Source of the DNA: CAZSVI01 sp964610205
GTDB taxonomy: Bacteria; Bacillota; Clostridia; DSM-8532
Direction of reading: 5' to 3'
Assembly (NCBI GenBank): GCA_964610205.1
Contig: CAZSVI010000002.1
Coordinates: 1-64,000 of the forward strand
Length of the DNA: 64,000 nt
Positions 27,599-36,847 of this stretch are shown here, piece by piece. Position 1 is the first letter of the stretch, and each line of letters starts with the position of its first letter. The notes under the pieces were generated by a model that was not told the origin of the DNA, did no database searches, and saw only the letters and a program-made list of their open reading frames with translations. A program made the translations under genes and the position numbers.

Positions 27599-28873
27599 TT
27601 ATTTCTTATGGTTGTTTAAAACCTGCAGCAACCCGTCAATACATCTTTGTATATGCACTTCAGACCATGATGGATGGAGGAAGAGACTTATTGTTTGAGC
27701 CCGCAGGGAATTGGCAACAGGGCAGAATACTCTATCATATTGTACTGATTCAGAATTTGTATATTCCTGCGACTTAAACGGGAATTTCTTTGTGCCAAAG
27801 CCGTTAAGCTCCAGATACGCTTTTTCCTTGTATGCTTCAGGCCATTGAATTCCATATGAAGGTATGCTTATATCATGTAATTCTTTAAGAACATCCTCTG
27901 CCGTACAATCCAGTTTATCAAGATTGAGAAGTACCGGATACCACCAGTAAGAGTTCTTTCTTTCCACCGTATTCACAGGAAGCGCTTTGATCAGTTCACA
28001 ATCCTTGAATGCTTCATCGTACATCTTTGCATATTTCTTTCTGCGTGCAAGGTTCCAGCTGTCAAACCTTTTAAGTTCATTTATGCCGATAACCGATTGC
28101 AACTCGGTCATTCTGAAATTAAAGCCTACGCGTTTATGTATATATGGAAGCTTTTCTTCGAGGGCCAGCATGTTTAAACGCTTTTCAACATCATATCCAT
28201 GGTCTCTGAAGGAGCGGCACTCCCATACAAGGCTTTCGTCCTTAGCAGTTACCATACCGCCTTCTCCGCCGGTGGTAAAATGCTTGCTCTGGCAAAAGCT
28301 GAAGCACCCGGCATCCCCTATAAGGCCTGTCTTGACACCATTGTATTCTCCTCCGAAACACTGTGCACAATCTTCAATAACCTTGATGTTGTTTTCTTTT
28401 GCTATCTGCATTATTGGTCCCATATCACATACTACTCCATATAGGTGTACAACAACAATTCCTTTGGTTCTTGGTGTAATAAGCTTTTTAATGCACTCCG
28501 GGTCAATGGTATGGTCTTCGGTAACATCACAGAAAACCGGAATTCCTCCTGCCTGTACTATAGCAAATGATGACGCTATAAATGAGTATGAAGGTACAAT
28601 CACTTCATCTCCAGGACCTATTCCCAGACTGCTTAATGCAATATGAAGCGCCGCTGTTCCGTTGGTACAGGAAATAGCATACCCTCCTCCCATCCATTCC
28701 GCCCACTTTTTTTCAAATTCCATACCTTTAGGCCCTGTCCAGTAGTTTACCTTACCGTTTTTCAACGGTACCAGTATGTCCTCCAATGTCTCGGGAGCAA
28801 ATTGAGGCCACATAGGAAAACCTATTTCCATAATCCCTGCTCCGTTCATTACAACATCCTTTTTGTCTGCCAT
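27599..28873 (-). CDS. DegT/DnrJ/EryC1/StrS sugar aminotransferase
   Basis: 424 residues from the ATG at 28873 (AAGGGG site eight bases upstream; a GTG three codons earlier has no spacing). The PLP-binding Lys is in SFCQSKHFTTGGEGG; the SCTNGTAALHIAL and VIEDCAQCFGG motifs are characteristic. Family members transaminate keto-sugars, or run in the catabolic direction. It is first gene in the run DegT, PIG-L, NagB-like, dehydrogenase, ceramidase-like. A second DegT enzyme is at 40593-41807 with the same SK/GGEGG-type motifs. Confidence 0.9.
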   Translation of the reverse strand: MADKKDVVMNGAGIMEIGFPMWPQFAPETLEDILVPLKNGKVNYWTGPKGMEFEKKWAEWMGGGYAISCTNGTAALHIALSSLGIGPGDEVIVPSYSFIASSFAIVQAGGIPVFCDVTEDHTIDPECIKKLITPRTKGIVVVHLYGVVCDMGPIMQIAKENNIKVIEDCAQCFGGEYNGVKTGLIGDAGCFSFCQSKHFTTGGEGGMVTAKDESLVWECRSFRDHGYDVEKRLNMLALEEKLPYIHKRVGFNFRMTELQSVIGINELKRFDSWNLARRKKYAKMYDEAFKDCELIKALPVNTVERKNSYWWYPVLLNLDKLDCTAEDVLKELHDISIPSYGIQWPEAYKEKAYLELNGFGTKKFPFKSQEYTNSESVQYDRVFCPVANSLRAQTISLFLHPSWSEVHIQRCIDGLLQVLNNHKK

Positions 28874-29071
28874 TTCAAACACCCCTTATTTGATATATTT
28901 TTCAAATTCATATTAGAGTATAATTAATTCACACTGTCGTATGGATTGAAATAATAATTTATTTTTTCAGTGACTTTATTTATTAATTATTAAAAAACCT
29001 TTTTATTATATCCCGTTAAGTATAAGTAAAAGTTTAAAGCGCATTGAATTCTTCAGACTTTCAGCCATTGC

Positions 29072-30307
29072 TTATGCATTTCCGCTTATAAGACTTGCAG
29101 CAGTACTGCCTATGTCATAAAAAATACTATTGAGCATATACCTGGCTCCACCCAGAGTTACTATGTTGTCCTGTATTGCTGAATACCTTATCTTCACCTT
29201 GTTTATATTCGGTTTAAACTCCAGAAAAGCCGCTTTTTCCCTTATTCTTGAAATAAGTTCATCCCCAAGGCAGGTTATTTCCCCGCCTATTACTATTATC
29301 TCCGGATTCAGAAGGTTAATGATATTATTAATCCCATAAGCCAATTTGCCGGCTATATCGTCAATTACTTCCATAACCAGATCATCATTTTCTTCAACAG
29401 CCTTTCTTACAATATTTATATCAATACGATTAAGATCATTCTTCACCAGATCTTTTATAACTGTCTTTCGCCCAGACATTACACCAAACACAATTTTCTG
29501 AATCATAGCAGGAATACTCGCCAGGGTTTCCAGGCAACCGTTGTTGCCGCATTTACATTTCGGACCGTTTGTATCAATGGTCATATGCCCGATTTCCCCC
29601 GCTATCCCAAAAGTCCCTGTAAAAATCTTTCCGCCAAGTATTACTCCTGCACCAATTCCAATATTTATATCAATAAATATCAAGTTTTTAACATCCGGGT
29701 CAAGGCCCAGTTCTTTTTCTGCATATGCTGAGAAAGCAGACTCGTTTCCTACCATTACAGTAGAATTTTCAAACCTGGTTTTTATTGCGGTATATAAATC
29801 ATAGCCTTCATTTATGGGAAGCACTGTAGAAGAAATGACAGTAAAATTATCAGGGTCAAAAATCGCAGGAATTCCTATACATATACCAAAAAGCCGCTCC
29901 TCAGAAATAGATCGGCATTTCATTATTTCTTCAATCGAATCTATTATATTTTTAGCTGCATAAGAATAATCCGGGATTTCAAACTTTCCTCCAGTTACCT
30001 TTTCGCATTTAAGATTGTATAAAAAACAGTTAAACCCATCAACAAGCAGTTCTATAGATACTACATATCCTCCAAAAGGGTTGATTTCAAGCATTATCGG
30101 TTTTCTTCCACTAGTTGAAGAGTTTCCTGCTCCGGTTTCAAGTATAAGATTACCTACTAATAATTCTTCTATAAGCGATGAAACCGTAGTAGGACTCAAT
30201 CCTGTCATATGTGCAAGTTCCGCCCTGGATACCGTTTCTTTTTGATTGATAAGTCTGAATAATAATGCTGTATTGGACTCCTTTATACGCTGCTGGTTGG
30301 CTATCAT
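29072..30307 (-). CDS. ROK family transcriptional regulator (NagC/XylR type)
   Basis: 411 residues: N-terminal winged helix (about 10-70, SRAELAHMTGLSPTTVSSLI) and C-terminal ROK domain with the zinc motif CKCGNNGCLE and IGAGVILGGKIFTG. NagC-type ROK proteins repress amino-sugar genes until a phosphorylated sugar binds. It is located between the ABC importer and the DegT-PIG-L-NagB-like genes on the same strand, so it is the likely local repressor. Ribosome site AAAAGGAAA. The promoter regions before this gene and before DegT share a TGACTTTA-type A+T-rich stretch (30376-30383 and 28972-28979) that could be its operator. Confidence 0.88.
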   Translation of the reverse strand: MIANQQRIKESNTALLFRLINQKETVSRAELAHMTGLSPTTVSSLIEELLVGNLILETGAGNSSTSGRKPIMLEINPFGGYVVSIELLVDGFNCFLYNLKCEKVTGGKFEIPDYSYAAKNIIDSIEEIMKCRSISEERLFGICIGIPAIFDPDNFTVISSTVLPINEGYDLYTAIKTRFENSTVMVGNESAFSAYAEKELGLDPDVKNLIFIDINIGIGAGVILGGKIFTGTFGIAGEIGHMTIDTNGPKCKCGNNGCLETLASIPAMIQKIVFGVMSGRKTVIKDLVKNDLNRIDINIVRKAVEENDDLVMEVIDDIAGKLAYGINNIINLLNPEIIVIGGEITCLGDELISRIREKAAFLEFKPNINKVKIRYSAIQDNIVTLGGARYMLNSIFYDIGSTAASLISGNA

Positions 30308-30504
30308 TTTCCTTTTCTCAACCCCATGCTAAATACTGATGTAGTAAGTTCATAGTATTTAATTAATTTCTTCATTGACTTTACTAATTCAGTTTAGCAT
30401 ATATATCATCAAAATACAAGTCTTTTTCTTGAAGTGTCTTTTTTCAATGTAAGTATTGGTTCTAATATTAAAGTGAATTTTTGAACATATGGCCCAACCT
30501 AATG

Positions 30505-30528
30505 AAATCAAGCACTACGTCTTGATTT
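30505..30528. terminator. Weak hairpin between ABC importer and ROK gene
   Basis: Inverted repeat AAATCAAG (30505-30512) and CTTGATTT (30521-30528) with an eight-base loop in the 274-bp gap 30308-30581. It is A+T-rich and a poor terminator, but is the only candidate separating the transporter transcript from the ROK gene. Confidence 0.35.
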
Positions 30529-30581
30529 TATCATTAATATCATACACAAAATGCGCGGGTATCTTTATTATCTTCATCCTC

Positions 30582-31472
30582 TTAACCTTTTACTGACCCA
30601 ACCAGTATTCCTTTTACAAAATACTTTTGAACAAAAGGATACACTGCCACAATCGGTAAAGCCACAAGAATAATTGCTGCCATCTGGTAGCTTTCACCGA
30701 CCACATTCTGTAATCCGAGCTCTGCCAATTGCAGTGAATCCGCACTTGTATTATATCCTATCGTTTTTGCGAAGACAATTGCCCGCAGATAATATTGCAG
30801 CATCCACATATCTTCCCTGCTATTTGTAAAAAGCATAACATTAAACCAACTGTTCCAGGTACCGAGCGCAATAAACATACTTATGGCTGCTATGGTGGGT
30901 ATGATGGAGGGCACAATGATCCTGAACAGCACCTGCGCTTCCTTTGCTCCATCGATAATTCCGGCTTCAATGAGCTCCTTTGGAATCGTTTCGATCTGGG
31001 ATCGTATGACTATAATGTAGAACACATTTATAAGCGAAGGCAATATCAATGCCAAAAAGTTATTCTTAAGATGCAGATAATTTGTCATTAAAAGGTAAAA
31101 TGGTATAAGCCCCCCGTTAAAATACATCGTTATAATAAAAAAATAATTGAAAAAGGTCTTGCCGAAAAATTTCTTTGAAAAGGCATATGCCGCCGATACA
31201 TCGATCAACAGGTTCAATACGGTTACAATTGCCGTAATACCAACCGTATTAATAAGTGATCTGATGAATGTCTTATTTGTAATAATCTCCCTATAAGCTT
31301 CTATTTGCACATCCTTCGGCCAAAGACTCACCTTAAAGCCTATAATCGCATCTCTTCCGCTCATGGAAACCGCAATAATGTTTAAGAAAGGGAGAATGAT
31401 TGTCATACAAAACAATATCATTACAGTATAGTTAAATATTGTAAAAGCAGTTCTTCCATTTGAGATCTTCAT
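30582..31472 (-). CDS. CUT1 ABC sugar transporter permease (LplC-like)
   Basis: 296 residues, six predicted membrane segments (first at about 12-35). The EAA loop that contacts the ATPase reads IEAGIIDGAKEAQVLFRIIVP. The C-terminal PFVQKYFVKGILVGSVKG is typical of LplC/MsmG-type permeases. It is last in the order solute-binding protein, permease, permease. No ATPase gene is present in the window, as is common for importers that share an MsmX-type ATPase. Confidence 0.92.
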   Translation of the reverse strand: MKISNGRTAFTIFNYTVMILFCMTIILPFLNIIAVSMSGRDAIIGFKVSLWPKDVQIEAYREIITNKTFIRSLINTVGITAIVTVLNLLIDVSAAYAFSKKFFGKTFFNYFFIITMYFNGGLIPFYLLMTNYLHLKNNFLALILPSLINVFYIIVIRSQIETIPKELIEAGIIDGAKEAQVLFRIIVPSIIPTIAAISMFIALGTWNSWFNVMLFTNSREDMWMLQYYLRAIVFAKTIGYNTSADSLQLAELGLQNVVGESYQMAAIILVALPIVAVYPFVQKYFVKGILVGSVKG

Positions 31473-31502
31473 GCCGCATCACTCCTGTTTCTGTTAGGTT
31501 AC

Positions 31503-32450
31503 TTACCACAGCGACCATCCCGCCAGCTTTCGTGCAAGCCTGTTCGCCATAAATACCATCGCAAAGTTAACCAGGGACTGTGTCAGTCCAATAGCGGTGG
31601 TTGCACTGAACTGTGTCTGTTCAATACCTAACCGGTAAGTATATGTGCTGATAACGTCCCCCACCTCATAAACTGTCGGATTATACAGAAGGAATATCTG
31701 TTCGAATCCGATACTGAAAAGGCTCCCTATCTGCAGAATGAGGAGTACCGTTATAATATTGGCAAGCCCCGGCAAAGTAATATGCCAGGTCTGCTTCAAC
31801 CTGCCTGCTCCGTCAATCATTGCGGCTTCATATAGCTGAGGATCAATGGATGTAATAGACGCTATATAATAAACGGCTGACATGCCGATACCTTTCCATA
31901 TCCCTGAAATAATAAGTATACTCCTGAAGTACTCTATTTTTGTCATATAATAAGTCGGCTCTATGCCAAATATATTTTTGGCAGCAATATTTAAGATACC
32001 GGTGGTCGGTGATAAAACCGAAACGACAATACCGGCGGCTACGACCCAGGATATGAAATATGGCAAATAACTTATTGTCTGTACAAATTTTTTAAATTTT
32101 ACACGGCTTATCTCATTTAGTAACAGTGCAAATATAATCGGCGCCGGAAACCCAAAAATCAATGAATACATATTGATAACGATCGTATTTTTCATAACCT
32201 TCCAGAAACTCGGATCCAATAGAAACTCCCTGAAATGCTGAAAACCCACCCATTGGCTGTCCAGAAGGCCCTTATACGGGCTGTAATTCTGAAATGCTAT
32301 AACAATACCCCATATGGGCAGATATGAAAAAACAAATAAAACCAATACTGCCGGCAACAGAAGGAAATAAACGGGTATATCTCTCCCCGGTAAAAATCTG
32401 AGTTTCATATTATATATTTTTTTACTTTTATTCAGCGCTAAATCGGTCAT
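31503..32450 (-). CDS. CUT1 ABC sugar transporter permease (LplB-like)
   Basis: 315 residues with about six membrane segments (first at about 28-50, FLLLPAVLVLFVFSYLPIWG) and the EAA motif YEAAMIDGAGRLKQTWHITLPGL. The ribosome site is GGAGGTAG. It forms a heterodimeric channel with the 30582 permease, 30 bp downstream. Confidence 0.92.
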   Translation of the reverse strand: MTDLALNKSKKIYNMKLRFLPGRDIPVYFLLLPAVLVLFVFSYLPIWGIVIAFQNYSPYKGLLDSQWVGFQHFREFLLDPSFWKVMKNTIVINMYSLIFGFPAPIIFALLLNEISRVKFKKFVQTISYLPYFISWVVAAGIVVSVLSPTTGILNIAAKNIFGIEPTYYMTKIEYFRSILIISGIWKGIGMSAVYYIASITSIDPQLYEAAMIDGAGRLKQTWHITLPGLANIITVLLILQIGSLFSIGFEQIFLLYNPTVYEVGDVISTYTYRLGIEQTQFSATTAIGLTQSLVNFAMVFMANRLARKLAGWSLW

Positions 32451-32499
32451 AGGTATACTACCTCCACTTATAATTGCAGAAGGAAATAATCTGAAACTG

Positions 32500-32532
32500 C
32501 GGGTATGGCCCCGTAATGCGAAGCCATACCCG
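32500..32532 (-). terminator. Intercistronic stem-loop after the solute-binding protein gene
   Basis: Perfect 10-base arms CGGGTATGGC (32500-32509) and GCCATACCCG (32523-32532), starting 13 bases after the stop codon of the binding-protein gene. No long T run follows, so it is more likely a partial terminator or mRNA-stabilising hairpin that raises binding-protein level over the permeases. A similar element follows the second importer's binding protein at 54532-54563. Confidence 0.7.
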
Positions 32533-32545
32533 GTTCATCCGTTTA

Positions 32546-34174
32546 TTACTTTCTCTCGGCAATTACTTTTTGAAGTGCTTTTGTATAATCATCAGTTATA
32601 AATTTATATTTTTCAATGAAATCACTAACCTGTTTGTCATACTCCTCCATGGATATTTCACCAATGATGGCCTTAAAGATAATATTCAGTGAAGCGGCCC
32701 TTGCTTCGGCAAGCTTGGGAGCCAGCTCCGCATTGGTGGGTACAAAGTTCTTTGCCGTAAAGGCCGGTACCGATTCGGATTCCTTATTCCTTATGGCAAC
32801 GCCTTCCGCATAAGCCTTTCTGAATGCTGTGGCCTGAGCGCCGGCGAGTTTTGGATATGTCTGCGCCGCTCTGACGTCAAGGTTATCCGAATACCAGTAG
32901 GAATTGAAGAAGCAGTAGGCCACCCTGTAGTTGGCAAGCGCACTTGCTTCGGTATCCAGAATCTTCCGTCCGTCCGCGTTCACCACATACTCAATGCCTT
33001 CCCTGCCCCATGCAATGCCTTCCTTTACTTCAGTCAGCGTAAAGGCTTCTATCACTTTGACAGCCGCATCGATATTCTTGGATTTGACGGAGATCGCCAC
33101 GCAGTGCCAGCCTACGGGATTCATAGGCTGATAACAGTCTTCAGGATTGACTCCGGGTGCAATCGGACTGTTTACATGTCCGATGACCGCAGTATTGTTA
33201 CCTATGCTGGCGAACCTATCCTGCTTTGTAATGGCCGCAGCGATGCCTCCCCAGAAAATCATGGTATTTTTCGTTTCAACGGCATTATCGTATTCAGTAC
33301 CTTTGTTTGTGATAAAAGTCTTATCCAAAAGGTCTTCCGCATACAGTTTTCTGTGGAATTCTATCGCTTCCCGGGCCTTGGGAGCCTGGAAACCCCAAAT
33401 ATATTTGTCCGGGGCATCAGCCAGAACCTGTAATTGTATTCCATTCCCATCTATGCCAACTCCAAACCCTTTGAAAAAGTAATCGGCCATCATGATTCCG
33501 CCCTGCGTTGACATCGGTATGGAATCCGGATATTTTTCCTTTAGTTTCTTCATAGCCTGATACCAGTCATCCGGAGTTTTCGGCACAACTCCGTCATTCA
33601 CTTCTTCAAGCAGGTCGATTCTTGCGTATGTACCGTTCGGATCCATGGCGCTCAGGACATTCAAAGCATATACCGCACCATTGCTTGTTTTCATCTGATC
33701 AAGCATGTCCTTGGTATAGAATTGTGAAAGCTGCTGAGATTTCGGCAAATAATCATTCCAATTGATGAATGCGCCTTCCGAACCATACTTGTCAACATCG
33801 GCTTTAAACCAGCAATGGACAATGTCAGGAAGCTCGCCCGACGCCATCATAAGGTTGAACTGGGTCTGAAAATCGGCATACGGGGGCTGGATCATTTCCA
33901 GATCGACATTGGCAGCTTTTTCAATAATGTTGAGGAAGGGGTTGTCGCTCTTGTTTACGTCCGATGGGAATTGGATACCCGCATCTCCAAAGAACATTTT
34001 AAGTTTCGTAGGTGGTTCGGTCGGTGCCGTCGGTGTCATTTCGGTTGTTTTTGATTCGGCATCAGCGCTTTCTTTACTGCCTTCTGCGGGGACAATACCG
34101 CAGCCGACAAGTAAAATTGATAATGACAGAATAAATACCAGAACTAAAGAGATACACCTTTTAAAATTGTACAT
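32546..34174 (-). CDS. Extracellular sugar-binding lipoprotein of ABC importer (LplA-like)
   Basis: 542 residues with a lipoprotein signal peptide: K/R at the start, a hydrophobic stretch to residue 24 and lipobox LVGC with Cys25 as the lipidated residue. A Thr/Pro/Glu-rich linker follows. The size matches LplA/YtcQ-type binding proteins (about 500-560), usually specific for complex oligosaccharides. It is one of only two clearly exported proteins in the catabolic region. Its promoter at 34233-34261 has tandem upstream boxes beside the AraC/sensor gene at 34354. Confidence 0.9.
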   Translation of the reverse strand: MYNFKRCISLVLVFILSLSILLVGCGIVPAEGSKESADAESKTTEMTPTAPTEPPTKLKMFFGDAGIQFPSDVNKSDNPFLNIIEKAANVDLEMIQPPYADFQTQFNLMMASGELPDIVHCWFKADVDKYGSEGAFINWNDYLPKSQQLSQFYTKDMLDQMKTSNGAVYALNVLSAMDPNGTYARIDLLEEVNDGVVPKTPDDWYQAMKKLKEKYPDSIPMSTQGGIMMADYFFKGFGVGIDGNGIQLQVLADAPDKYIWGFQAPKAREAIEFHRKLYAEDLLDKTFITNKGTEYDNAVETKNTMIFWGGIAAAITKQDRFASIGNNTAVIGHVNSPIAPGVNPEDCYQPMNPVGWHCVAISVKSKNIDAAVKVIEAFTLTEVKEGIAWGREGIEYVVNADGRKILDTEASALANYRVAYCFFNSYWYSDNLDVRAAQTYPKLAGAQATAFRKAYAEGVAIRNKESESVPAFTAKNFVPTNAELAPKLAEARAASLNIIFKAIIGEISMEEYDKQVSDFIEKYKFITDDYTKALQKVIAERK

Positions 34175-34232
34175 CCTGATTCCTCCCTATAATGATATTA
34201 AATTTGAATCGTCTTTGTGAGCTCACACGATG

Positions 34233-34261
34233 ATATTAGCATTCAGAAATTCATTCAGCAA
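34233..34261 (-). promoter_or_regulatory. Promoter of the Lpl-type ABC importer
   Basis: Minus-strand -10 TAATAT (34233-34238), 17-bp spacer, -35 TTGCTG (34256-34261). The weak hexamers suggest an activator; direct repeats lie immediately upstream at 34278-34345. Confidence 0.5.
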
Positions 34262-34277
34262 TGTTATTTTATTTCCT

Positions 34278-34345
34278 TTATGATAAATAACTTTTACTTT
34301 GGACTAACGAATTTTTTATACTTATGATAAAGAGTTTATACTTTT
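34278..34345. promoter_or_regulatory. Tandem AraC-type operator repeats upstream of the importer
   Basis: Two direct copies of TTATGATAAA followed by a TTTAC/TATACTTT stretch begin at 34278 and 34322, 44 bp apart, about four helical turns and so on the same face of DNA. They abut the -35 of the importer promoter and lie just beyond the stop codon of the membrane AraC regulator gene (34354), its likely source of control. The TTATGAT and TATACTTTT halves also occur at 18.0 and 23.3 kb. Confidence 0.55.
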
Positions 34346-34353
34346 GCCATCAT

Positions 34354-36741
34354 TTATAGATTTTTCTTCCGCAAAAACATCATTCTATATTCCTTGGGTG
34401 TGCAGCCATACTGAACTTTGAACTTTTTAATAAAATATTGAGAGCTGGAATAGCCGATCATGGAAGCTATTTCTTCGATCTTGAGATTGCTGTCCACAAC
34501 CAGCTTCTCCGCAGCAGAAAGCCTGGCATCAATCAGATAGTCAACAAAATTCACACCCGTCTCATCTTTAAAGATACGGCTTAAATATGTACTCGTGATG
34601 CATTTGGCCTCGGCAATGGAATTGAGCGATAAATCATAGTTCATGATATTTTGGGCTATATATTCCTTTACTTCAGCCACAAGAGAGCTTACTTTCTCCG
34701 ATTTCCTGCTTTCCAGGATCTCAAATATCTGATTGATCATATATGTAAACCATTTTTTGAGCTCGTCAATATTCTTGGCTTTGTTGAAGCATGTAATAAA
34801 GTCACCGTCAATAATTTCATTTTTGTTGATCCTTAACGTATCGATCATAGACTCCACATATATAGAAAATTTAGTCAGAAGCTTCATGGAATAGTTATAG
34901 GAATAATGCTCCTTTGATATGTCGGTAAACAGGCTGTTAATATAATACAGCGTTAACTTTTTGTCCTGTTCTTTGAGTGAATTGCACAAATTATTGAGCA
35001 GTATTTTCCCGGACTCAGGCGTCCTGATATCCCAATTACGCATTTCATCCATTGCAAAAATATTCATATCAGGATGCAGGTAACTGTAATTCACGCAGGC
35101 TTCAGATTCAATAAACATCTTGTGCACATCGGTAATATTGTTGCAGGAACTGCTGACTCCAATATAAAATGTAAGATGCATCCTCTCTCTCAAATAGCGT
35201 GAAAAATTTCTGATACAGTCAGGAATGTCATTTGCTTTGCTGTTGAAGTTAATGATTGCGGTAATTTTCTTATTTATTTCGGTACAGACACAATTCTTAT
35301 TTTTATCGTAAAAAGTATTCTCTACTTTGTTAACAACTTGAAGCTTAATATATTCATATGTTTCGTAATCAATTTGCTTGGGCGTTGTTATAAATTTTAT
35401 AGTTATCACCATATAGCTGTCATAAGGAAAACATATATTAAGAAATTTCATTCTTTCATCGATTTCATCCCTATTTTCACACCCCGTATAAAGCAGATTA
35501 TTTATGAAATGGTGTTTTATGATGGGCATGCTTTTTTCAAGCTGTTCTTCATTCTCCCTCAGTCTGACAGAGACAGCACCCAGAGTGGAGCCTATCAGGT
35601 CATATTCGTCTTTGGGCTTGTTCAGTGAATTAACATTAACGATATTCCTGCATAAGTCACCCAATTTTCTCAGCAGGTTGTAAAAATGTTTAGTGGAAAC
35701 GATCGATGCAAACAGGCCGAACAAAAATGCGCTCAAACCAATAATCTGTATCAATTCGCCAAGGATCTTGATTCCCTCATTGAACTTGGCTATGGGTTTT
35801 ACGGTTATATATCTCCAGTCGCTTACTTCTGAGGCTGTAAAGGATACCAGAGACTTTACGCCATCCTGATCTGCTAAAAAATAGCCGTTTCTATTTGTTT
35901 GGTTCATCAATTCTCTGCCAAACGACATTTTTTCCGATACATTTGTAAACAGGTAATCATTTTCATTGTGTGAAATAATCTGTCCATTTTCATCGATAAT
36001 AAATATGTCACCAAAGTCAACGGGAGCGGAACCGATAATCGTATTGCGAAAGATATCCTCATCAATGGATATGGAAATTCCGCCGGCGGATCCGGATAAA
36101 GAAGTAAGGAAAGCAATCTTTCGTACAAAATAAACATAGCCTTTATCGCCGTTATCAGGATACCGCCTGTCAGGCTCCCTGCTCACTCTCCAATCACTGC
36201 TGCTGTTGGATTTGATGATCTCTTTTATATATTCTTTCGCGACAGCCTCACCGTTTGAGAATGTTATGCCTTCCGTCGAGACCAGAAGGTCATTTATACT
36301 ATAATATATTTCTATCGAACTTATAATAGGATTTGTGGATTTTTGCCTGTTCAGATAATCCATTACATTAGGCAGACCTGTGTAATTATTTTCATACGGA
36401 TTTATAAAATAATAAGATATACTTGGATCGCTGACAACACTTTGAAGAATATAGAGCGAAAGCTTGTCAATGTTTCCCAGGATCAGATCGTCTATCGTAT
36501 TTTTATATTGATTCAGCAATTCATTGTTGGACTTTATTGTCAAATCCGTTATACGCTGTCGTTCCAGATTATATGACAGGATACCCATGGCGGATATGCT
36601 TATTATAATGATAAGTATATAGGAAATAAACAGATTTCTCATGAAATTTCTTTCCTTGATGCTGGATCTGCAGATAACAAAAAGACGGCTGATGTTGTTA
36701 TAAAAGTTCCAGCTACTATGCTTATTCCCTTTTAAAAACAT
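34354..36741 (-). CDS. Membrane-bound AraC family regulator with extracellular sensor domain
   Basis: 795 residues. Two membrane segments (about 35-57 and 320-345) flank an extracytoplasmic Cache-like sensor; a cytoplasmic linker leads to a C-terminal AraC helix-turn-helix (about 690-790: SLNSIAEAKCITSTYLSRIF, KIEEIASMIGYSSSQYFIKKF). This is the one-component counterpart of YesMN systems, commonly placed beside Lpl-type importers and activating them. The 34354 stop lies 179 bp from the binding-protein start, with candidate operators between. The start at 36741 has AAAGGA; an ATG at residue 34 with AAGGAAAG is a possible alternative. Confidence 0.88.
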   Translation of the reverse strand: MFLKGNKHSSWNFYNNISRLFVICRSSIKERNFMRNLFISYILIIIISISAMGILSYNLERQRITDLTIKSNNELLNQYKNTIDDLILGNIDKLSLYILQSVVSDPSISYYFINPYENNYTGLPNVMDYLNRQKSTNPIISSIEIYYSINDLLVSTEGITFSNGEAVAKEYIKEIIKSNSSSDWRVSREPDRRYPDNGDKGYVYFVRKIAFLTSLSGSAGGISISIDEDIFRNTIIGSAPVDFGDIFIIDENGQIISHNENDYLFTNVSEKMSFGRELMNQTNRNGYFLADQDGVKSLVSFTASEVSDWRYITVKPIAKFNEGIKILGELIQIIGLSAFLFGLFASIVSTKHFYNLLRKLGDLCRNIVNVNSLNKPKDEYDLIGSTLGAVSVRLRENEEQLEKSMPIIKHHFINNLLYTGCENRDEIDERMKFLNICFPYDSYMVITIKFITTPKQIDYETYEYIKLQVVNKVENTFYDKNKNCVCTEINKKITAIINFNSKANDIPDCIRNFSRYLRERMHLTFYIGVSSSCNNITDVHKMFIESEACVNYSYLHPDMNIFAMDEMRNWDIRTPESGKILLNNLCNSLKEQDKKLTLYYINSLFTDISKEHYSYNYSMKLLTKFSIYVESMIDTLRINKNEIIDGDFITCFNKAKNIDELKKWFTYMINQIFEILESRKSEKVSSLVAEVKEYIAQNIMNYDLSLNSIAEAKCITSTYLSRIFKDETGVNFVDYLIDARLSAAEKLVVDSNLKIEEIASMIGYSSSQYFIKKFKVQYGCTPKEYRMMFLRKKNL

Positions 36742-36847
36742 AATATCAATCCTTTATGGAAGCTCATCTTTCGCCTCGTTATACAACATTATTGTATCCT
36801 ATTTGAGAAAACCATGCAAATCTTGGGCAGAAATCGATACATTCAGA

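Noticed and set aside
27987..28646. 219-codon plus-strand open frame
   Set aside because: Antisense to the DegT aminotransferase gene, with biased Ser/Pro/Leu composition typical of a shadow frame.
28883..30420. Firm ROK operator assignment
   Set aside because: The shared TGACTTTA stretch is short and A+T-rich without a clear palindrome, so it is mentioned only as a possibility.
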